A DNA stretch of 64,000 bases. Source: Pseudomonas cedrina subsp. cedrina. Lineage in GTDB: Bacteria > Pseudomonadota > Gammaproteobacteria > Pseudomonadales > Pseudomonadaceae. The notes under the pieces are model-generated. The model ran no database searches, was not told the origin of the DNA, and saw nothing but the letters and a program-made list of their open reading frames with translations. The stretch is from NCBI RefSeq assembly GCF_001983175.1, contig NZ_MNPW01000003.1:1-64000 (forward strand), read 5' to 3'. Below, piece by piece: positions 34,529 to 44,848 of this stretch. Every line of letters starts with the position of its first letter. Within the stretch, counting starts at the first letter, position 1. A program made the position numbers and the translations under genes.

Positions 34529-35857
34529 TCAGTTCCTGATAGCCCAGAAGTTGAGTTCCAGCTCGGCGAACTCGCCGCTGGCGTGGAAGGCAAAACCACC
34601 CGATCGTTCCAACTGCGCGATATCGCGCGGGCTGAGTTCGAGCATGAAATAGGTCTTGCCGGCATGAAACGGGATCTGTCGCGGCGCTACCGGCAAGGGC
34701 GTGACCTTGATACCGGCGAGATGCAGGTTCACCAGTTCGCGGATGCGTTCCACGGGGCCGATCTTCAGATGCGCGGGCAAGCGGTGACGCAGCTCTTCGC
34801 TATCGCACTGGGCGGTGGCCGCTAGAATGAACGTCGCAGTGCCCAGTAACTTGGGATCGTTGACCGGGCAGACCAGCACCCCGTACTGGCGTTGCTGCAG
34901 CGCGAGCTCGATGGCGTGTTGTTCCAGCACCCGCGACAACGCAGCACGAAGCCCCTCCATCAGCCCACGAAAGCTCGCCCCCTGATCGCCATGCTGGTAC
35001 TGAAGCGCCAATGGCGCGCGCCTGTTGTCGCTGGCAAAGGTCGACAGTTCGCCGAGAATCGATAGCAACTCCCGATACAACCGCTCCGGACGCACTTGGG
35101 CCTGACTCAGGTAGTGACGCAATATCAATTCGGCACGATTGATCAGTTGCAGCATCAGGAAGTCGCCGACCTGCGCACCCGCCGAGGCACCGCTGCCCTG
35201 GATGCGCGCGGCAATCGCATCGCCACGGGTCGCCAGCAGGCTGATCACCTCCTTGAGGCATGACCACACATACCCCGAGCCCTGGAGGTAGATGAATGTC
35301 GGTACAAAATCCGCATCCAGCCTGGTGCCGCCGTCAAGGGTTGAATCCTGTACCTGGGCAACCTGGAGTTTCACGTAGAACGGGTCACTGGTGCCCTCCC
35401 CCAGCACCAGGCGCAAATCGGGGCGTGCACAGTTGATCTGGCAGCGCGAGTCGATGCCGGCATTGGAGTCTCCGATTTCCGTTTCACAGGCGACGTAGCG
35501 CGCCAGGACATCGCCTTGCTCCTTCCTGCGCACTTCAACCTGATTCGCCGTCGCCAGGGGCAGCGCCAAATACACCGCTTGTCGGCCCGCATTCGCCGGC
35601 ACCTGCAAGACCAGCGGCTCCATCGCACCGCTGAGCTCGAACAGGCTGCCATCCGGCAACACGCCGCTGGCCTGGTTGACCACTATCTTGCCCAGGTTGA
35701 GGTACTGCAGATCCACATCCAGGCTCAGGAACCCCCAGGCATCGGTGTTCAGCAGGCGTGTGCGATTGAGTTGCCGATGGAAGTAGCGATCGCTGTGCTG
35801 CAAGTGCTGGGGCCTGAGCAACATGCCCTCTTGCCAGATAACGTTATGGATCTGCAT
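34529..35857 (-). CDS. tssK: T6SS baseplate adaptor TssK
   Basis: The 442-residue cytoplasmic protein starts with the family's typical segment (VIWQEGMLLRPQHLQ, DRYF) and ends with a LELNFWAIR strand. TssK links the TssEFG wedge to TssL/TssM. The ATG at 35857 was chosen because that segment begins there and because the tssJ stop is one base upstream; an in-frame start 24 codons earlier lies inside tssJ. Confidence 0.95.
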   Translation of the reverse strand: MQIHNVIWQEGMLLRPQHLQHSDRYFHRQLNRTRLLNTDAWGFLSLDVDLQYLNLGKIVVNQASGVLPDGSLFELSGAMEPLVLQVPANAGRQAVYLALPLATANQVEVRRKEQGDVLARYVACETEIGDSNAGIDSRCQINCARPDLRLVLGEGTSDPFYVKLQVAQVQDSTLDGGTRLDADFVPTFIYLQGSGYVWSCLKEVISLLATRGDAIAARIQGSGASAGAQVGDFLMLQLINRAELILRHYLSQAQVRPERLYRELLSILGELSTFASDNRRAPLALQYQHGDQGASFRGLMEGLRAALSRVLEQHAIELALQQRQYGVLVCPVNDPKLLGTATFILAATAQCDSEELRHRLPAHLKIGPVERIRELVNLHLAGIKVTPLPVAPRQIPFHAGKTYFMLELSPRDIAQLERSGGFAFHASGEFAELELNFWAIRN

Positions 35858-35858
35858 C

Positions 35859-36344
35859 TCAATCCTCCGCCCTGTCAGTGTGGGACGCGGCCATACGGAT
35901 GCCCGTCTGGTCCAGCACAACGTCGGCACGGGTCAATTGCCCTGGGTTTACGGGCAGCACCAGCCGCCATTGCACGTGGGGCAAGTCGCGATAGGCCGCC
36001 AGCACGCCGACATAACGGCTGTGCGGCTCGACACTCAGCTTGAGTGCCAGGTGTTCGCCGGGGCGCAATTCCAGCTCTTCGCTGGCGACCCAGTCCTTGG
36101 GCAGCGTCTGTTCGGCCCTGCCGTAAAGGCTGAAGAACTCGGCGTTTTCAAAAGCCACGGGGTGCCGCAGCTCGATCAGTTGCACCACCACGGGGGATGG
36201 ACGGCCGTGAAGGTCCGGGTTGACTTCGTCAGCGGCCACCAAGGTCAGGTCCAGTTTGGTCATGCTCGAAAAAGGTGAGAGGGTGCTGCAGCCGGTCAGC
36301 AAGCCAAGCGCCAACAGCATCGATGTGAAAGCGATTCGATACAT
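35859..36344 (-). CDS. tssJ: T6SS outer-membrane lipoprotein TssJ
   Basis: The 161-residue precursor has a type II signal peptide with lipobox LLTGC. The mature part has the TssJ beta-sandwich pattern with VVVQLIELRHPVAFENAEFF. It anchors the TssM periplasmic tip to the outer membrane. Three near in-frame ATGs exist (36353, 36350, 36344). I prefer 36344 because AGGA lies eight bases before it, leaving 15-16 residues before the lipid-carrying Cys. Confidence 0.93.
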   Translation of the reverse strand: MYRIAFTSMLLALGLLTGCSTLSPFSSMTKLDLTLVAADEVNPDLHGRPSPVVVQLIELRHPVAFENAEFFSLYGRAEQTLPKDWVASEELELRPGEHLALKLSVEPHSRYVGVLAAYRDLPHVQWRLVLPVNPGQLTRADVVLDQTGIRMAASHTDRAED

Positions 36345-36349
36345 GAACA

Positions 36350-37519
36350 TCATCCTGGGTGCCCGACGTGGAGAGTGGAGACCAGGCGTACCTGCTCTGC
36401 GTAGGCCTTGGAGAAGTCTCTGCGTAACAGCTGCTCGCCCAAGGCCTCCTCGTCCGTCAGCCGCCGATAATGGCGCTGATACGCTCGCCAACGGGCACCA
36501 TCACTGAAGAACCGGGGCGGCTTGCCCTCGCGCTCGAAACACTGCACTAAATGCCCAGGCGCGAAGGTGGCCAATGCACCGCGGACAGCGGCCCGACTGG
36601 CCACGACCAGCGCCAGTTGATGAACTTGCAAATCACGATAAGCCTGGGTCACCGCTTGTTCGGCAGAGAGTTGCCGCGACTCGCTGGCGCCCAGCAGTGC
36701 TGTCATGGCAGCGTGGCTGTCGGCGCAGTCTTTCAACAGATTGGAGGTAACGGACACCGGGGCGGTTGATGCTTCGTTCAACTCACTGTGCAGCTCGTCA
36801 CGGGTCCGCAGGCTTTGCTGCAAGCCCTCGAGGGTCAGTTTGAACAGGCCTGCTACTTGGATTGCCAGCGCTTCACGCGCTGGCGTATCGAGCGTGTCCA
36901 GTGGCATGCCCAATGCTCTCGCAAACTGCGTCCAGAACGTTTCACCGGCAGGTGCGGCCGTGGCAAGTTCGCAAGAGGGGGCTTCTTCGGACGGTGCCGC
37001 CCATTTCGGTACGACCAGATGATCGCGATCCACAGGGCCCTGGCAAAGCGATGGGGGCAGCCCCTGCGTTGAGGTGTCCAGGGCGCCCAGCTCTGCCGGT
37101 GAGTCACCGTCCATGTGCAAGCGCTCCAGCGCACAGACCGGGTCAAGACCGAGGAAGGCATCGTCTGGAATCATGTCTTCCTGGGCAAACGGCTGCCGTT
37201 CCTGCGCCACCAGGCTGGCACGAATATCCAGCCTGCCCAGTTGGTACACGTCACCATCACTGATCAGCCGTGCCTGGCCTTTGCACAAGCGCTCCATGCT
37301 GCCCGATACGCCGATGCCGTTGCTGCTGATATCGGTAAGAAAGTAGTGGCCTTCCCGATAAACGACCAAGCCGTGATGGCTGGAAACCAAGCGATCAGCG
37401 TCCGCGATGATCCAGTCACAGCCCTTTCCTCGACCGATCACGCCGCCAACGCGGTCAAACGTTTTACGAGCAGGCGGCTCACCGCCTGCGGTACTGCAGA
37501 CTTCAAAGGTTAATTGCAT
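36350..37519 (-). CDS. fha: T6SS FHA-domain protein (TagH/Fha)
   Basis: The 389-residue protein has an N-terminal FHA domain (about residues 25-95) with GRG, SSHHG and the ISSNG motif that reads phosphothreonine, followed by a linker and the C-terminal TagH domain (LDTPAREALAIQ, FKLTLEGLQQSL, RDFSKAYAEQV). It is expected to bind a partner phosphorylated by Stk1 and adjust T6SS assembly. It starts 13 bases after the small lipoprotein gene. The position between regulator and tssJ matches fha2 of the P. aeruginosa H2 cluster. Confidence 0.92.
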   Translation of the reverse strand: MQLTFEVCSTAGGEPPARKTFDRVGGVIGRGKGCDWIIADADRLVSSHHGLVVYREGHYFLTDISSNGIGVSGSMERLCKGQARLISDGDVYQLGRLDIRASLVAQERQPFAQEDMIPDDAFLGLDPVCALERLHMDGDSPAELGALDTSTQGLPPSLCQGPVDRDHLVVPKWAAPSEEAPSCELATAAPAGETFWTQFARALGMPLDTLDTPAREALAIQVAGLFKLTLEGLQQSLRTRDELHSELNEASTAPVSVTSNLLKDCADSHAAMTALLGASESRQLSAEQAVTQAYRDLQVHQLALVVASRAAVRGALATFAPGHLVQCFEREGKPPRFFSDGARWRAYQRHYRRLTDEEALGEQLLRRDFSKAYAEQVRLVSTLHVGHPG

Positions 37520-37532
37520 GCAACTCCCCTGC

Positions 37533-37664
37533 TCATTGCCCACGGCGCACCGCCTGGGGGTCGCCCAATGGACGGTAATCGGCATCGTCAAAAACGTAAT
37601 TGGCGTTACAGCCGCTCAACACACACAGCGCAAGCACCACGGCTTGCCACGGATGAAAACGCAT
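37533..37664 (-). CDS. Small T6SS-linked lipoprotein (OrfX-like), 43 residues
   Basis: The minus strand encodes 43 residues: a positively charged start, a hydrophobic core and a lipobox VLSGC (Cys15), then a short polar tail with NYVFDDADYRPLGDP. GGGAG lies seven bases before the ATG. It sits between the sigma-54 activator and fha, the same place as the tiny orfX of the P. aeruginosa H2-T6SS cluster. It is probably an outer-membrane or periplasmic lipopeptide; its function is unknown. Confidence 0.75.
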   Translation of the reverse strand: MRFHPWQAVVLALCVLSGCNANYVFDDADYRPLGDPQAVRRGQ

Positions 37665-37706
37665 CAGGTATCTCCCATAAGATTTAAGTGCCCACACGCC
37701 ACTCAT

Positions 37707-39239
37707 TCAGCATTCCTCGCGCATATCGCCAACCGGAATTTTCAGGCGCGCCAGTCGATAGAGCAGCGTGCGCCGCGCCACGCCCAACTCGCGCGCGGTG
37801 CGGGTGCGATTGCCACGGTTCTTGTGCAAGCAGTCGATCAGGAATACCCGCTCTACGCGCTCCAGGCGTTGGCGCAGCGTTGCATCGATAGGCTCATCGG
37901 CGGTCGGCGCGGGCAAGGACAGGTGCGCCGGCAGGATCACGCCGTCGTCACAGAGCAGCACGGCGCGTTCTACCAGGCATTTGAGTTCGCGGACATTGCC
38001 CGGGAAGGCGTAGCTGGACAGTTGGTCAAGGGCGGCGCTGGACCACGCCACCGGTGAGCGTCCCAGTGCAACTGAGGCCTTTTGCGCAAACTCGCGCGCC
38101 AACAGCAACACATCGCCGTCGCGCTGGCGCAACGGCGGCAGCTCAATGGGAAACTGCGCCAGCCGGTAGTAAAGGTCCTCGCGAAAACCGCCCTGCGCTA
38201 CCATCGCGCAGAGGTCGCGGTGAGTCGCGGCAATGATGCGCACATCGACCTTGTGTGCCGCACTGGCGCCCAACGGGCGGACTTCGCCTTCCTGCAAAAC
38301 CCGCAGCAACTTGGCCTGCAGCGACAGCGGCATGTCGCCGATTTCGTCCAGGAGCAGCGTGCCGCCATGCGCCGCGTCAAACAGCCCTGTGTGGTTACGT
38401 TCGGCGCCCGTGAAAGCACCTTTGCGATAGCCGAACAGTTCACTTTCCAGCAGCCCCTCGGGAAAGGCCGCGCAATTTTGCACCACGAATGGTTTTTGGC
38501 TACGCGGCCCCGCCGCATGAATAGCGCGCGCCACCACCTCCTTGCCCGTTCCCGTCTCGCCGCGCAGCAGTACGGTGTAGGGCGCATTCAGAACCTTGCC
38601 GATCAGGCGGTACGTCTCATCCATGGCCGTACTGCTGCCGATCAACCCAAACTCCACACGCAGAGCCGGTGGGCACCCCTTGGGTGGGGTGACATGCCCT
38701 GTGGAACGCTGGCACCGCAGCAAAGACAGTTGCATCGAGGCGAAACTGCCGAGTTGACTCAAGGAAACGCTGTAGTCCTGCAGTTTTTTTCGGCATTGGC
38801 TGGCATACACCAACACGCCGCTGATGGCCTTGCCGCGGTTGAACAACGGCACGCATGACACGGCTCCCCAGGGCCGCGCCATCACTGGCAGGAACCCGCA
38901 TTCGTATACGCTGCCTGCAAGGTCTTGCAGGCTGAGAGCGGTCTGATGGCTAAGCACATAGTGCAACACTTGCTCGTGCTGAAAGTCCTCGGTACTGACC
39001 GGATCGACGGGGCGAAGGGCTCCGGGCAGATGCTGCGCAATCAGCTCAAGTCGGCCCGTGGATTCATCCCGCCAGTACCACTGGCTGAGTTCGCACTGGC
39101 TCAGTTGCGCCACCGCTGCAACGCACAAGCCGGGCAAGGTGGTTTCGTCGGCATCGATGCCCAGGCGAATGAACCAGCCGAGCAGCGCATCGGCGTAAGC
39201 TGGAGCATGGAGCGTCTGGGTAAACTGCGGATCGCTCAT
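37707..39239 (-). CDS. T6SS sigma-54-dependent activator (Sfa2-like)
   Basis: The 510-residue enhancer-binding protein has an N-terminal GAF-like sensor half (1-180), a AAA+ domain with Walker A GETGTGKE (227-234), the sigma-54 contact loop GAFTGAE and the Walker B region LLLDEIGDM, and a C-terminal Fis-type helix-turn-helix ([17 protein letters not shown]). It overlaps the end of tssH by four bases. It probably activates the -24/-12 promoter before hcp through the TGCGCA dyads at 48685-48765; this is inferred. Confidence 0.92.
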   Translation of the reverse strand: MSDPQFTQTLHAPAYADALLGWFIRLGIDADETTLPGLCVAAVAQLSQCELSQWYWRDESTGRLELIAQHLPGALRPVDPVSTEDFQHEQVLHYVLSHQTALSLQDLAGSVYECGFLPVMARPWGAVSCVPLFNRGKAISGVLVYASQCRKKLQDYSVSLSQLGSFASMQLSLLRCQRSTGHVTPPKGCPPALRVEFGLIGSSTAMDETYRLIGKVLNAPYTVLLRGETGTGKEVVARAIHAAGPRSQKPFVVQNCAAFPEGLLESELFGYRKGAFTGAERNHTGLFDAAHGGTLLLDEIGDMPLSLQAKLLRVLQEGEVRPLGASAAHKVDVRIIAATHRDLCAMVAQGGFREDLYYRLAQFPIELPPLRQRDGDVLLLAREFAQKASVALGRSPVAWSSAALDQLSSYAFPGNVRELKCLVERAVLLCDDGVILPAHLSLPAPTADEPIDATLRQRLERVERVFLIDCLHKNRGNRTRTARELGVARRTLLYRLARLKIPVGDMREEC

Positions 39240-41668
39240 TGGCTGAACTCACAGAGTGGGAAGCCATTGGCCTCCAGGCGCGCATGCACATGCGCCAAGG
39301 GTTCGCCTTGAGCCATGGCCGCCAGCAGACGATCCACGATCTGCGGCAACACATGCAGCTCGATCCACTGGTCGATGTAACGAGCGCCGCTGTCACCGTG
39401 AACACAACGCTCGGCCATATGGGCAACCAGCTCCGGCGTGTAGCTGAACGCCAGTTTGCGCAGGTGCAGCCGCTGCCCCAGGCGTTCCAGCTTGAGCCTT
39501 GCGAGGTCATGCAGAACCTCACCGGTGACTGGGTAATACGGAACCACACGCATCCGTGCCAACAAGGCGGGTTTGAAGTGTTCGCGCAGCAGCGGGCGGA
39601 TCGTCTCTTGCAGTACGTGCGTGTCAGGTCGCTGGCCACCCGCGCAGCGTTCACTGATGCACTCGCTGCCGAGGTTGGACGTCATCAGAATCAGCGTGTT
39701 GCGAAAGTCGATTTCCCGGCCTTCCCCATCATTGACCCGGCCCTTGTCGAAAATCTGATAGAACAGGTTCAACACTTCCGGGTCGGCTTTCTCGACTTCA
39801 TCGAGCAGCACGACAGAATACGGTCGCTGACGCACGGCTTCCGTCAGCACACCGCCCTCGCCGAAGCCGACGTAACCGGGCGGTGCGCCGATCAACCGGG
39901 ACAGCGAGTGTTTTTCCTGGAACTCAGACATGTTGAGGGTGGTGACGAAACGCGCTCCCCCGTACAGCAGATCGCCAAGGGCCAGCGCGGTCTCGGTCTT
40001 GCCTACGCCACTTGGGCCGACCAGCAGGAATACACCGACCGGCGCGTCGGCATTGTTGAGCCCTGCCGCCACGGCGCGCAGGTTGCGATCCAGGGCCTGC
40101 ACCGCCTGCTCCTGGCCAAGGATGCGCGAACGCAGCGCATCGGCGAAACCCAAGACCTGTTCACTGTGTTCGAATGACAGCTGTTCAACCGGGATTCCGG
40201 TCCAGGCACTGATAATCTGAGCCACCAGGCGCGGGCACACCTGCTGCGCCGATCCTTGCTGTTCCTGCCAGCAGCGCTCCAGATGCTCACGCTCCTTTTC
40301 CACGGCCTGCATGCGCAGGCTCAACCCGAGCAGGAGCTGTTCATCCACGGGGAAACCTGCGTCCTTGTCTCGGCTCATTGCTTGCAGCTGCCGGGCGCCC
40401 TCCGCTTGTTCCGAGTACAGGCATTGCAGTGCTTGCGGCGCGGTCTCCCGGCTGATTTTCAAACGGGCGCACGCGGTGTCCAGCACATCCACCGCCTTGT
40501 CGGGTAACTGGCGCCCGGTCAGGTAACGGGCACTCAACTGCGCGGCCGCCACGACCGCATCGTCGCGCACGTAGACGCCATGGCTGCGCTCATACACAGG
40601 CACCAATCCGCGCAGGATCGAAACCGCTTGCTCGACACTGGGCTCGTCCACCAGCACGGGCTGGAAGCGCCGCGCCAACGCAGGATCTTTTTCGAAGTAT
40701 TTCTTGTATTCCGACCAGGTGGTGGCGCCGATGGTGCGCAGCTCGCCACGGGCCAGGGCCGGCTTGAGCAGGTTGGCCGCATCCGACGCGCCGGCCTGCG
40801 CACCCGCCCCTACCAGCGTATGCGCCTCATCGATAAACAGGATCACCGGTCTGGGCGAAGCATTGACCTCGTCGATCACACCCTTGAGGCGCCGTTCGAA
40901 TTCCCCCTTGATGCTGGCGCCTGCCTGGAGCAGGCCCATGTCCAAGGTCAACACCCGGACTTCGCGCAATAACGCCGGTACCTGCGCGATGGCGATGCGA
41001 AGCGCGAGGCCTTCGACAACGGCCGTCTTGCCTACCCCGGCTTCGCCGACAAGGATTGGATTGTTCTTGCGCCTGCGCATGAGTATGTCGATCAACTGGC
41101 CGATCTCGGCATCACGGCACAACACCGGGTCGATACGCCCGTCATGGGCCTGGCGTGTCAGGTCATGGGTGAAGCGCTCCAGCAGTGATTCAACCTTGGG
41201 CGCTGGATGCGTTTCAGGCGCCTGGCTCAGCACGAAGCCGAGCACACGCTGCGCATCCAACCGGTTCAATAGCCGCTGATAGGCGCTCCCTGCGTGGTGG
41301 TCCAGGTGGCGCAACAGGGCCAGCAACAGGGCACCCTGATCGACCTCAGTCTGACGCAGCTCCAAATGGGCGACCATCACGGCCTGTTGCAGCCATTGCA
41401 CAAGCGCCTGGGCAAACACCGGATTGCGCGACGCACTCGCCTCCACCTTGGGCTGCAGTGTGGCTTGCAACTCGCCGGCGTCGATACCCGCATCGGCCAA
41501 CGCCCTTGCCAACAGGCCATCGTGATGCTCAAGCAAGGTCAGCAGCAGGTCTTCCACCAGCACTTCCCTGCCGCCGCGCATGACGCAGCGTTCGGCCGAG
41601 CGCTCCAGGTCGCGGCGCGCCTGGGAGGTCAAGGTCTGGATAAGGTGTTGCAGGTCAACATTCATCAT
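39236..41668 (-). CDS. tssH: T6SS sheath-recycling ATPase TssH (ClpV)
   Basis: The 810-residue AAA+ protein has a Clp N-domain, a first ATPase domain with GEAGVGKT (208-215) and VILFIDEAHTLVGAG, a coiled-coil middle part and a second ATPase domain with GPSGVGKTETA and LLDEVEKAD. ClpV disassembles the contracted TssB/TssC sheath. The shortened middle domain compared with ClpB (about 860) fits ClpV. It begins 12 bases after tssG and overlaps the activator gene. Confidence 0.96.
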   Translation of the reverse strand: MMNVDLQHLIQTLTSQARRDLERSAERCVMRGGREVLVEDLLLTLLEHHDGLLARALADAGIDAGELQATLQPKVEASASRNPVFAQALVQWLQQAVMVAHLELRQTEVDQGALLLALLRHLDHHAGSAYQRLLNRLDAQRVLGFVLSQAPETHPAPKVESLLERFTHDLTRQAHDGRIDPVLCRDAEIGQLIDILMRRRKNNPILVGEAGVGKTAVVEGLALRIAIAQVPALLREVRVLTLDMGLLQAGASIKGEFERRLKGVIDEVNASPRPVILFIDEAHTLVGAGAQAGASDAANLLKPALARGELRTIGATTWSEYKKYFEKDPALARRFQPVLVDEPSVEQAVSILRGLVPVYERSHGVYVRDDAVVAAAQLSARYLTGRQLPDKAVDVLDTACARLKISRETAPQALQCLYSEQAEGARQLQAMSRDKDAGFPVDEQLLLGLSLRMQAVEKEREHLERCWQEQQGSAQQVCPRLVAQIISAWTGIPVEQLSFEHSEQVLGFADALRSRILGQEQAVQALDRNLRAVAAGLNNADAPVGVFLLVGPSGVGKTETALALGDLLYGGARFVTTLNMSEFQEKHSLSRLIGAPPGYVGFGEGGVLTEAVRQRPYSVVLLDEVEKADPEVLNLFYQIFDKGRVNDGEGREIDFRNTLILMTSNLGSECISERCAGGQRPDTHVLQETIRPLLREHFKPALLARMRVVPYYPVTGEVLHDLARLKLERLGQRLHLRKLAFSYTPELVAHMAERCVHGDSGARYIDQWIELHVLPQIVDRLLAAMAQGEPLAHVHARLEANGFPLCEFSQ

Positions 41669-41680
41669 AACGATTCATCC

Positions 41681-42688
41681 CTAATGAGCATTGCTCGGCA
41701 CGATGACCACGCCATCAGCGCACTCATGCGCCAGCCAACTGGTCCAGCCGAGGCGACAGACGTTGCGTTCGCCAATGTGCAACGGCCTGATCTCTTCCTT
41801 GGCCAGCGCCAGGCGCAGGTCATAGGCCAGAGGTTCCCGAACCGTCAGCCGCACCAACGAACACAGCGGCGCGTAGTCCGTGCCAGCGGGCAGGAACCCA
41901 TGGAAATGCTCCCAGCCCAGGTCCTGCAGATGCACCCTGAACTTGCCACTGCGGTCGGCGACCCGGTTTCCCAACACCTGGTCACGGCCGAGCATGCTGT
42001 TCGCAGCGCCGAGACGATTGCTCTGCGAGTCAGGGACGTCCACCATGCGCAGGACCGATTGTTCGATGAACAAGCGGTCGTGCTTTAAGTAGTAGCGCAG
42101 CACCTTCTCGATCAAGGCGGCCGAATGCACCCGCAGGCTGAGCAATCCCAGGTATGGCAACAGTCGCTTGCAATTCAATTGGGCAGCACTGCGAATCTGC
42201 CGCCCGCTCAAGCCGATCAACGCAAACATGTGCTCGGAAAAGGCATCCAGTGCGCCCGCCTGGAAACACGCCCGATAACGGTACTTGCGCCAGATCGGCA
42301 GAATCAGCCGTTGCAGACGGTGGTGAAATACGTTCAGGAAGTCGCGGGTGGTGTTGCCACTCACCCCGTCGGCGCACGCCTGCTCGCTATAAAACGCGGG
42401 CAATGGCGAACCCGCGCCACACAAGCCCAGTACGTTGAGGCGAAGACGCGCACGCAACTGGTCGTGCTCGATGAAAAACTCCACCCGATCAATATCGTGC
42501 CCCGGGAAACCAAGACCTGGGTTGGCCTGAAACTCCAGCAAGTCATACAGCGCGTCGTCACTCAACAGTGGGTGGGCATCACGCAGATGCTTGATTACCT
42601 GTAAAACCGCCTGGAACAGCGAATACTCGCGAATGATCCGGGACAGTTGCGTCAAAGCAGGGGCTGCTGCCCCATCCGTGGTGCCCAT
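41681..42688 (-). CDS. tssG: T6SS baseplate protein TssG
   Basis: The 335-residue protein shows TssG features: the SLFQAVLQVI start, GLCGAGSPLPAFYSE, a long DFLNVFHHRL helix and a LGWEHFHGFLPAG segment. It forms the wedge with TssF, TssE and TssK. Its start lies 37 bases inside the end of tssF, a coupling common for this pair. Confidence 0.94.
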   Translation of the reverse strand: MGTTDGAAAPALTQLSRIIREYSLFQAVLQVIKHLRDAHPLLSDDALYDLLEFQANPGLGFPGHDIDRVEFFIEHDQLRARLRLNVLGLCGAGSPLPAFYSEQACADGVSGNTTRDFLNVFHHRLQRLILPIWRKYRYRACFQAGALDAFSEHMFALIGLSGRQIRSAAQLNCKRLLPYLGLLSLRVHSAALIEKVLRYYLKHDRLFIEQSVLRMVDVPDSQSNRLGAANSMLGRDQVLGNRVADRSGKFRVHLQDLGWEHFHGFLPAGTDYAPLCSLVRLTVREPLAYDLRLALAKEEIRPLHIGERNVCRLGWTSWLAHECADGVVIVPSNAH

Positions 42689-44439
42689 AGATACACGTCT
42701 CCTTGTGTGCTGATGACGCTCAGTTCGTGGTAGGTATTGAGGCCGGCGTAGAGCGCGAAAAATTCGTTGAGTACCGAGGCGAACACGAATACCTCGCCCT
42801 GCCCCAAAAAGCCTTGGGGGTCGATGGTCAGTTCAATTCGTACTCCGCGCAGCGGCAAGCCATGGTGCAACCGGTCGACGGCAGCGTGGCTGACGGACCG
42901 CAGCGCGCCCAGCCTCCTGTCGCTGACCTTCTGTGCCTGTCGGTCGTGATAGCGAGGAAAGTCATAGGTTCGAAGAATCGTCTTCAAGGCATTGATGTCG
43001 CTCAAGGACAGGTAGTTGAGCGACATGTTGCTGATAAGCCGCCAGAGAAAATCCTGGTCCAGGGGTGGCGAGAAACTCGCTGTCGGTGTGCAGATATTGC
43101 GGAACGACAACCCCTCCGGCGTCTTTTCGCATGGCTGGTTGATATCCCCTACCTGCAGCAGTCGGGGCAGGTTGTGATTGGTGCATGTCAACTCGATCGA
43201 CAGGGTTTGCGGCGCCTGCTCCTGAGCGTTATCAAACCCAAGCCATGTATCGAGCCCTGCATGCTGTGCCGATGGCCGTTGGCGAACGCTGTAGCTCACA
43301 GGGCGCTCCGACACGTCGTTATCGCCATCATGTTCGAAGGATTCAAAGGGGACGTAAGCCTGGTATCCAAGCCCGCCCGGCTGCCAGCCCGTCACGCGGT
43401 CTACGGAAAATACACTGGCGTTCTCCCGTGAATATTCGCCAGGCATCAGCAAGTACTCGTCTTGCTTGCCGTCCAGGCGAATGGGCACCGCGTCATGCTT
43501 GAACAGGTTGACGATGGGCGTGCAGTAAAGCTTCACGTTATCCAGGGTGGGCTGTTGAGGCTCGCGCCATGGAGTGCGTAACTCAAAGCGCATCATCACG
43601 CCGCACACCTGCTTGAGCAGCTCGCCGGGCAATCCGTGCAGTACGTCCAGTCCTCCCACATCGACAAACAGGTATTTGGCGGGAAAGGCAAAGTACTCCT
43701 GCAAATGGCGATACCCCTGAAACGTATTCAGCGGGTACGGGACCAATGCCTGATCCTCACTGAAGCCCACCGGTTGCACACGGTCAGCGCCCAGCCTCAG
43801 CGAGACAGCCTGACCATCAAGATCGATGATCGGCAGGCCGTGGCGCCCCAGAGGCAGCAGCTCGATACCATCGAGATGACGCAACAGGCTCAGGTACAGT
43901 GCCTGGCTGATGTAGCGGTCTCCCGCCAGGTGCAGGCGTAACTGATCGAAGGTCCATTCACCGAAATTACCCTCGGCGTTCATCTCCAGACGCAGGCTCA
44001 ACATCCCCCGGTCCGCCTGGGCGCTGTACTCCAGCGCACTCAGTTGCAGCGCCAGGATCTGCGTGTCGTAGCAGGTACGAAAACAGCAACGCTGGTCATT
44101 GACGGCGGCGCTTTCAACCGGCGTATCCCGCGCAACCGAAACGGGCGGCCCCGAGCGTTTCAACGGGTCGAACTGCAGGATGCTGAACGCTGGCATGGGC
44201 CGCATGTAATTGGGCCAAAGCAAATGCATCAGCGAATGCGTCAGTTCTGGAAGCTCGTCATCCAGCTTCTGACGCAAGCGACCGGTGAGAAATGCAAAGC
44301 CTTCCAGCAGGCGTTCCACATCCGGGTCCTGGCCGGACTCTGCCAGAAAGGGCGCAAGCGCGGGATTGCGTTCCGAAAACCGCCGCCCTAGCTGGCGCAA
44401 GGCACTGAGCTCGCTCTGGTAATAACGGTTAAAGGACAT
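42652..44439 (-). CDS. tssF: T6SS baseplate protein TssF
   Basis: The 595-residue protein begins with the family pattern (NRYYQSELSALRQLGRRFSERNP, shown in part) and the DPDVERLLEGFAFLTGRLRQK helix, and contains GGLDVLHG and LDTWLGFDN segments. It builds the baseplate with TssG, TssE and VgrG. It overlaps tssE by 11 bases and tssG by 37, so these three are translated together. Confidence 0.95.
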   Translation of the reverse strand: MSFNRYYQSELSALRQLGRRFSERNPALAPFLAESGQDPDVERLLEGFAFLTGRLRQKLDDELPELTHSLMHLLWPNYMRPMPAFSILQFDPLKRSGPPVSVARDTPVESAAVNDQRCCFRTCYDTQILALQLSALEYSAQADRGMLSLRLEMNAEGNFGEWTFDQLRLHLAGDRYISQALYLSLLRHLDGIELLPLGRHGLPIIDLDGQAVSLRLGADRVQPVGFSEDQALVPYPLNTFQGYRHLQEYFAFPAKYLFVDVGGLDVLHGLPGELLKQVCGVMMRFELRTPWREPQQPTLDNVKLYCTPIVNLFKHDAVPIRLDGKQDEYLLMPGEYSRENASVFSVDRVTGWQPGGLGYQAYVPFESFEHDGDNDVSERPVSYSVRQRPSAQHAGLDTWLGFDNAQEQAPQTLSIELTCTNHNLPRLLQVGDINQPCEKTPEGLSFRNICTPTASFSPPLDQDFLWRLISNMSLNYLSLSDINALKTILRTYDFPRYHDRQAQKVSDRRLGALRSVSHAAVDRLHHGLPLRGVRIELTIDPQGFLGQGEVFVFASVLNEFFALYAGLNTYHELSVISTQGDVYLWAPRMGQQPLL

Positions 44440-44848
44440 CCGGCAAGACCTCTACGCGGCCGCTATCACTGAGCCTCGCGGTAAACGCCACAGGTTGTTT
44501 GCTGCCCTTCACCACCAGAAAGGCTTCGATCGCGAACGCCAGGGCCAGTGGGTCGTGATCCCGCGGCAATGCCGTGACACGTACCTGCTTCAAGCGTGGC
44601 TCATAGGCGCGGATGAATCGCTCGATCAACAGGCGCGACTGGCTCAATGACTCATGCAGGCTCTGGTTCATGTCGTTGAGGTCGGGCAACCCGTAGTCCG
44701 GCAGTGTCTGCACACTGCCTGCACGGATGCTGAGCATTTTCCCCAGATGCAGCGCAACGGACGTCACGCCACACGCTGGGGCAGTTGCCGGGCGTCCTAG
44801 CCGCTCGAAAAGGCTTTGATGGTGGGTCATTCCTTGGCCTGCGCTCAT
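44429..44848 (-). CDS. tssE: T6SS baseplate protein TssE (gp25-like)
   Basis: The 139-residue protein has the gp25 pattern: SLFERLGR, a VALHLGKMLSIRAGSVQTLPDYGLPDLND block, shown in part, and a C-terminal basic-acidic fold. It nucleates sheath polymerisation on the baseplate. Its ATG overlaps the tssC stop as ATGA. A second ATG six codons later (44830) is possible. Confidence 0.93.
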   Translation of the reverse strand: MSAGQGMTHHQSLFERLGRPATAPACGVTSVALHLGKMLSIRAGSVQTLPDYGLPDLNDMNQSLHESLSQSRLLIERFIRAYEPRLKQVRVTALPRDHDPLALAFAIEAFLVVKGSKQPVAFTARLSDSGRVEVLPDVL

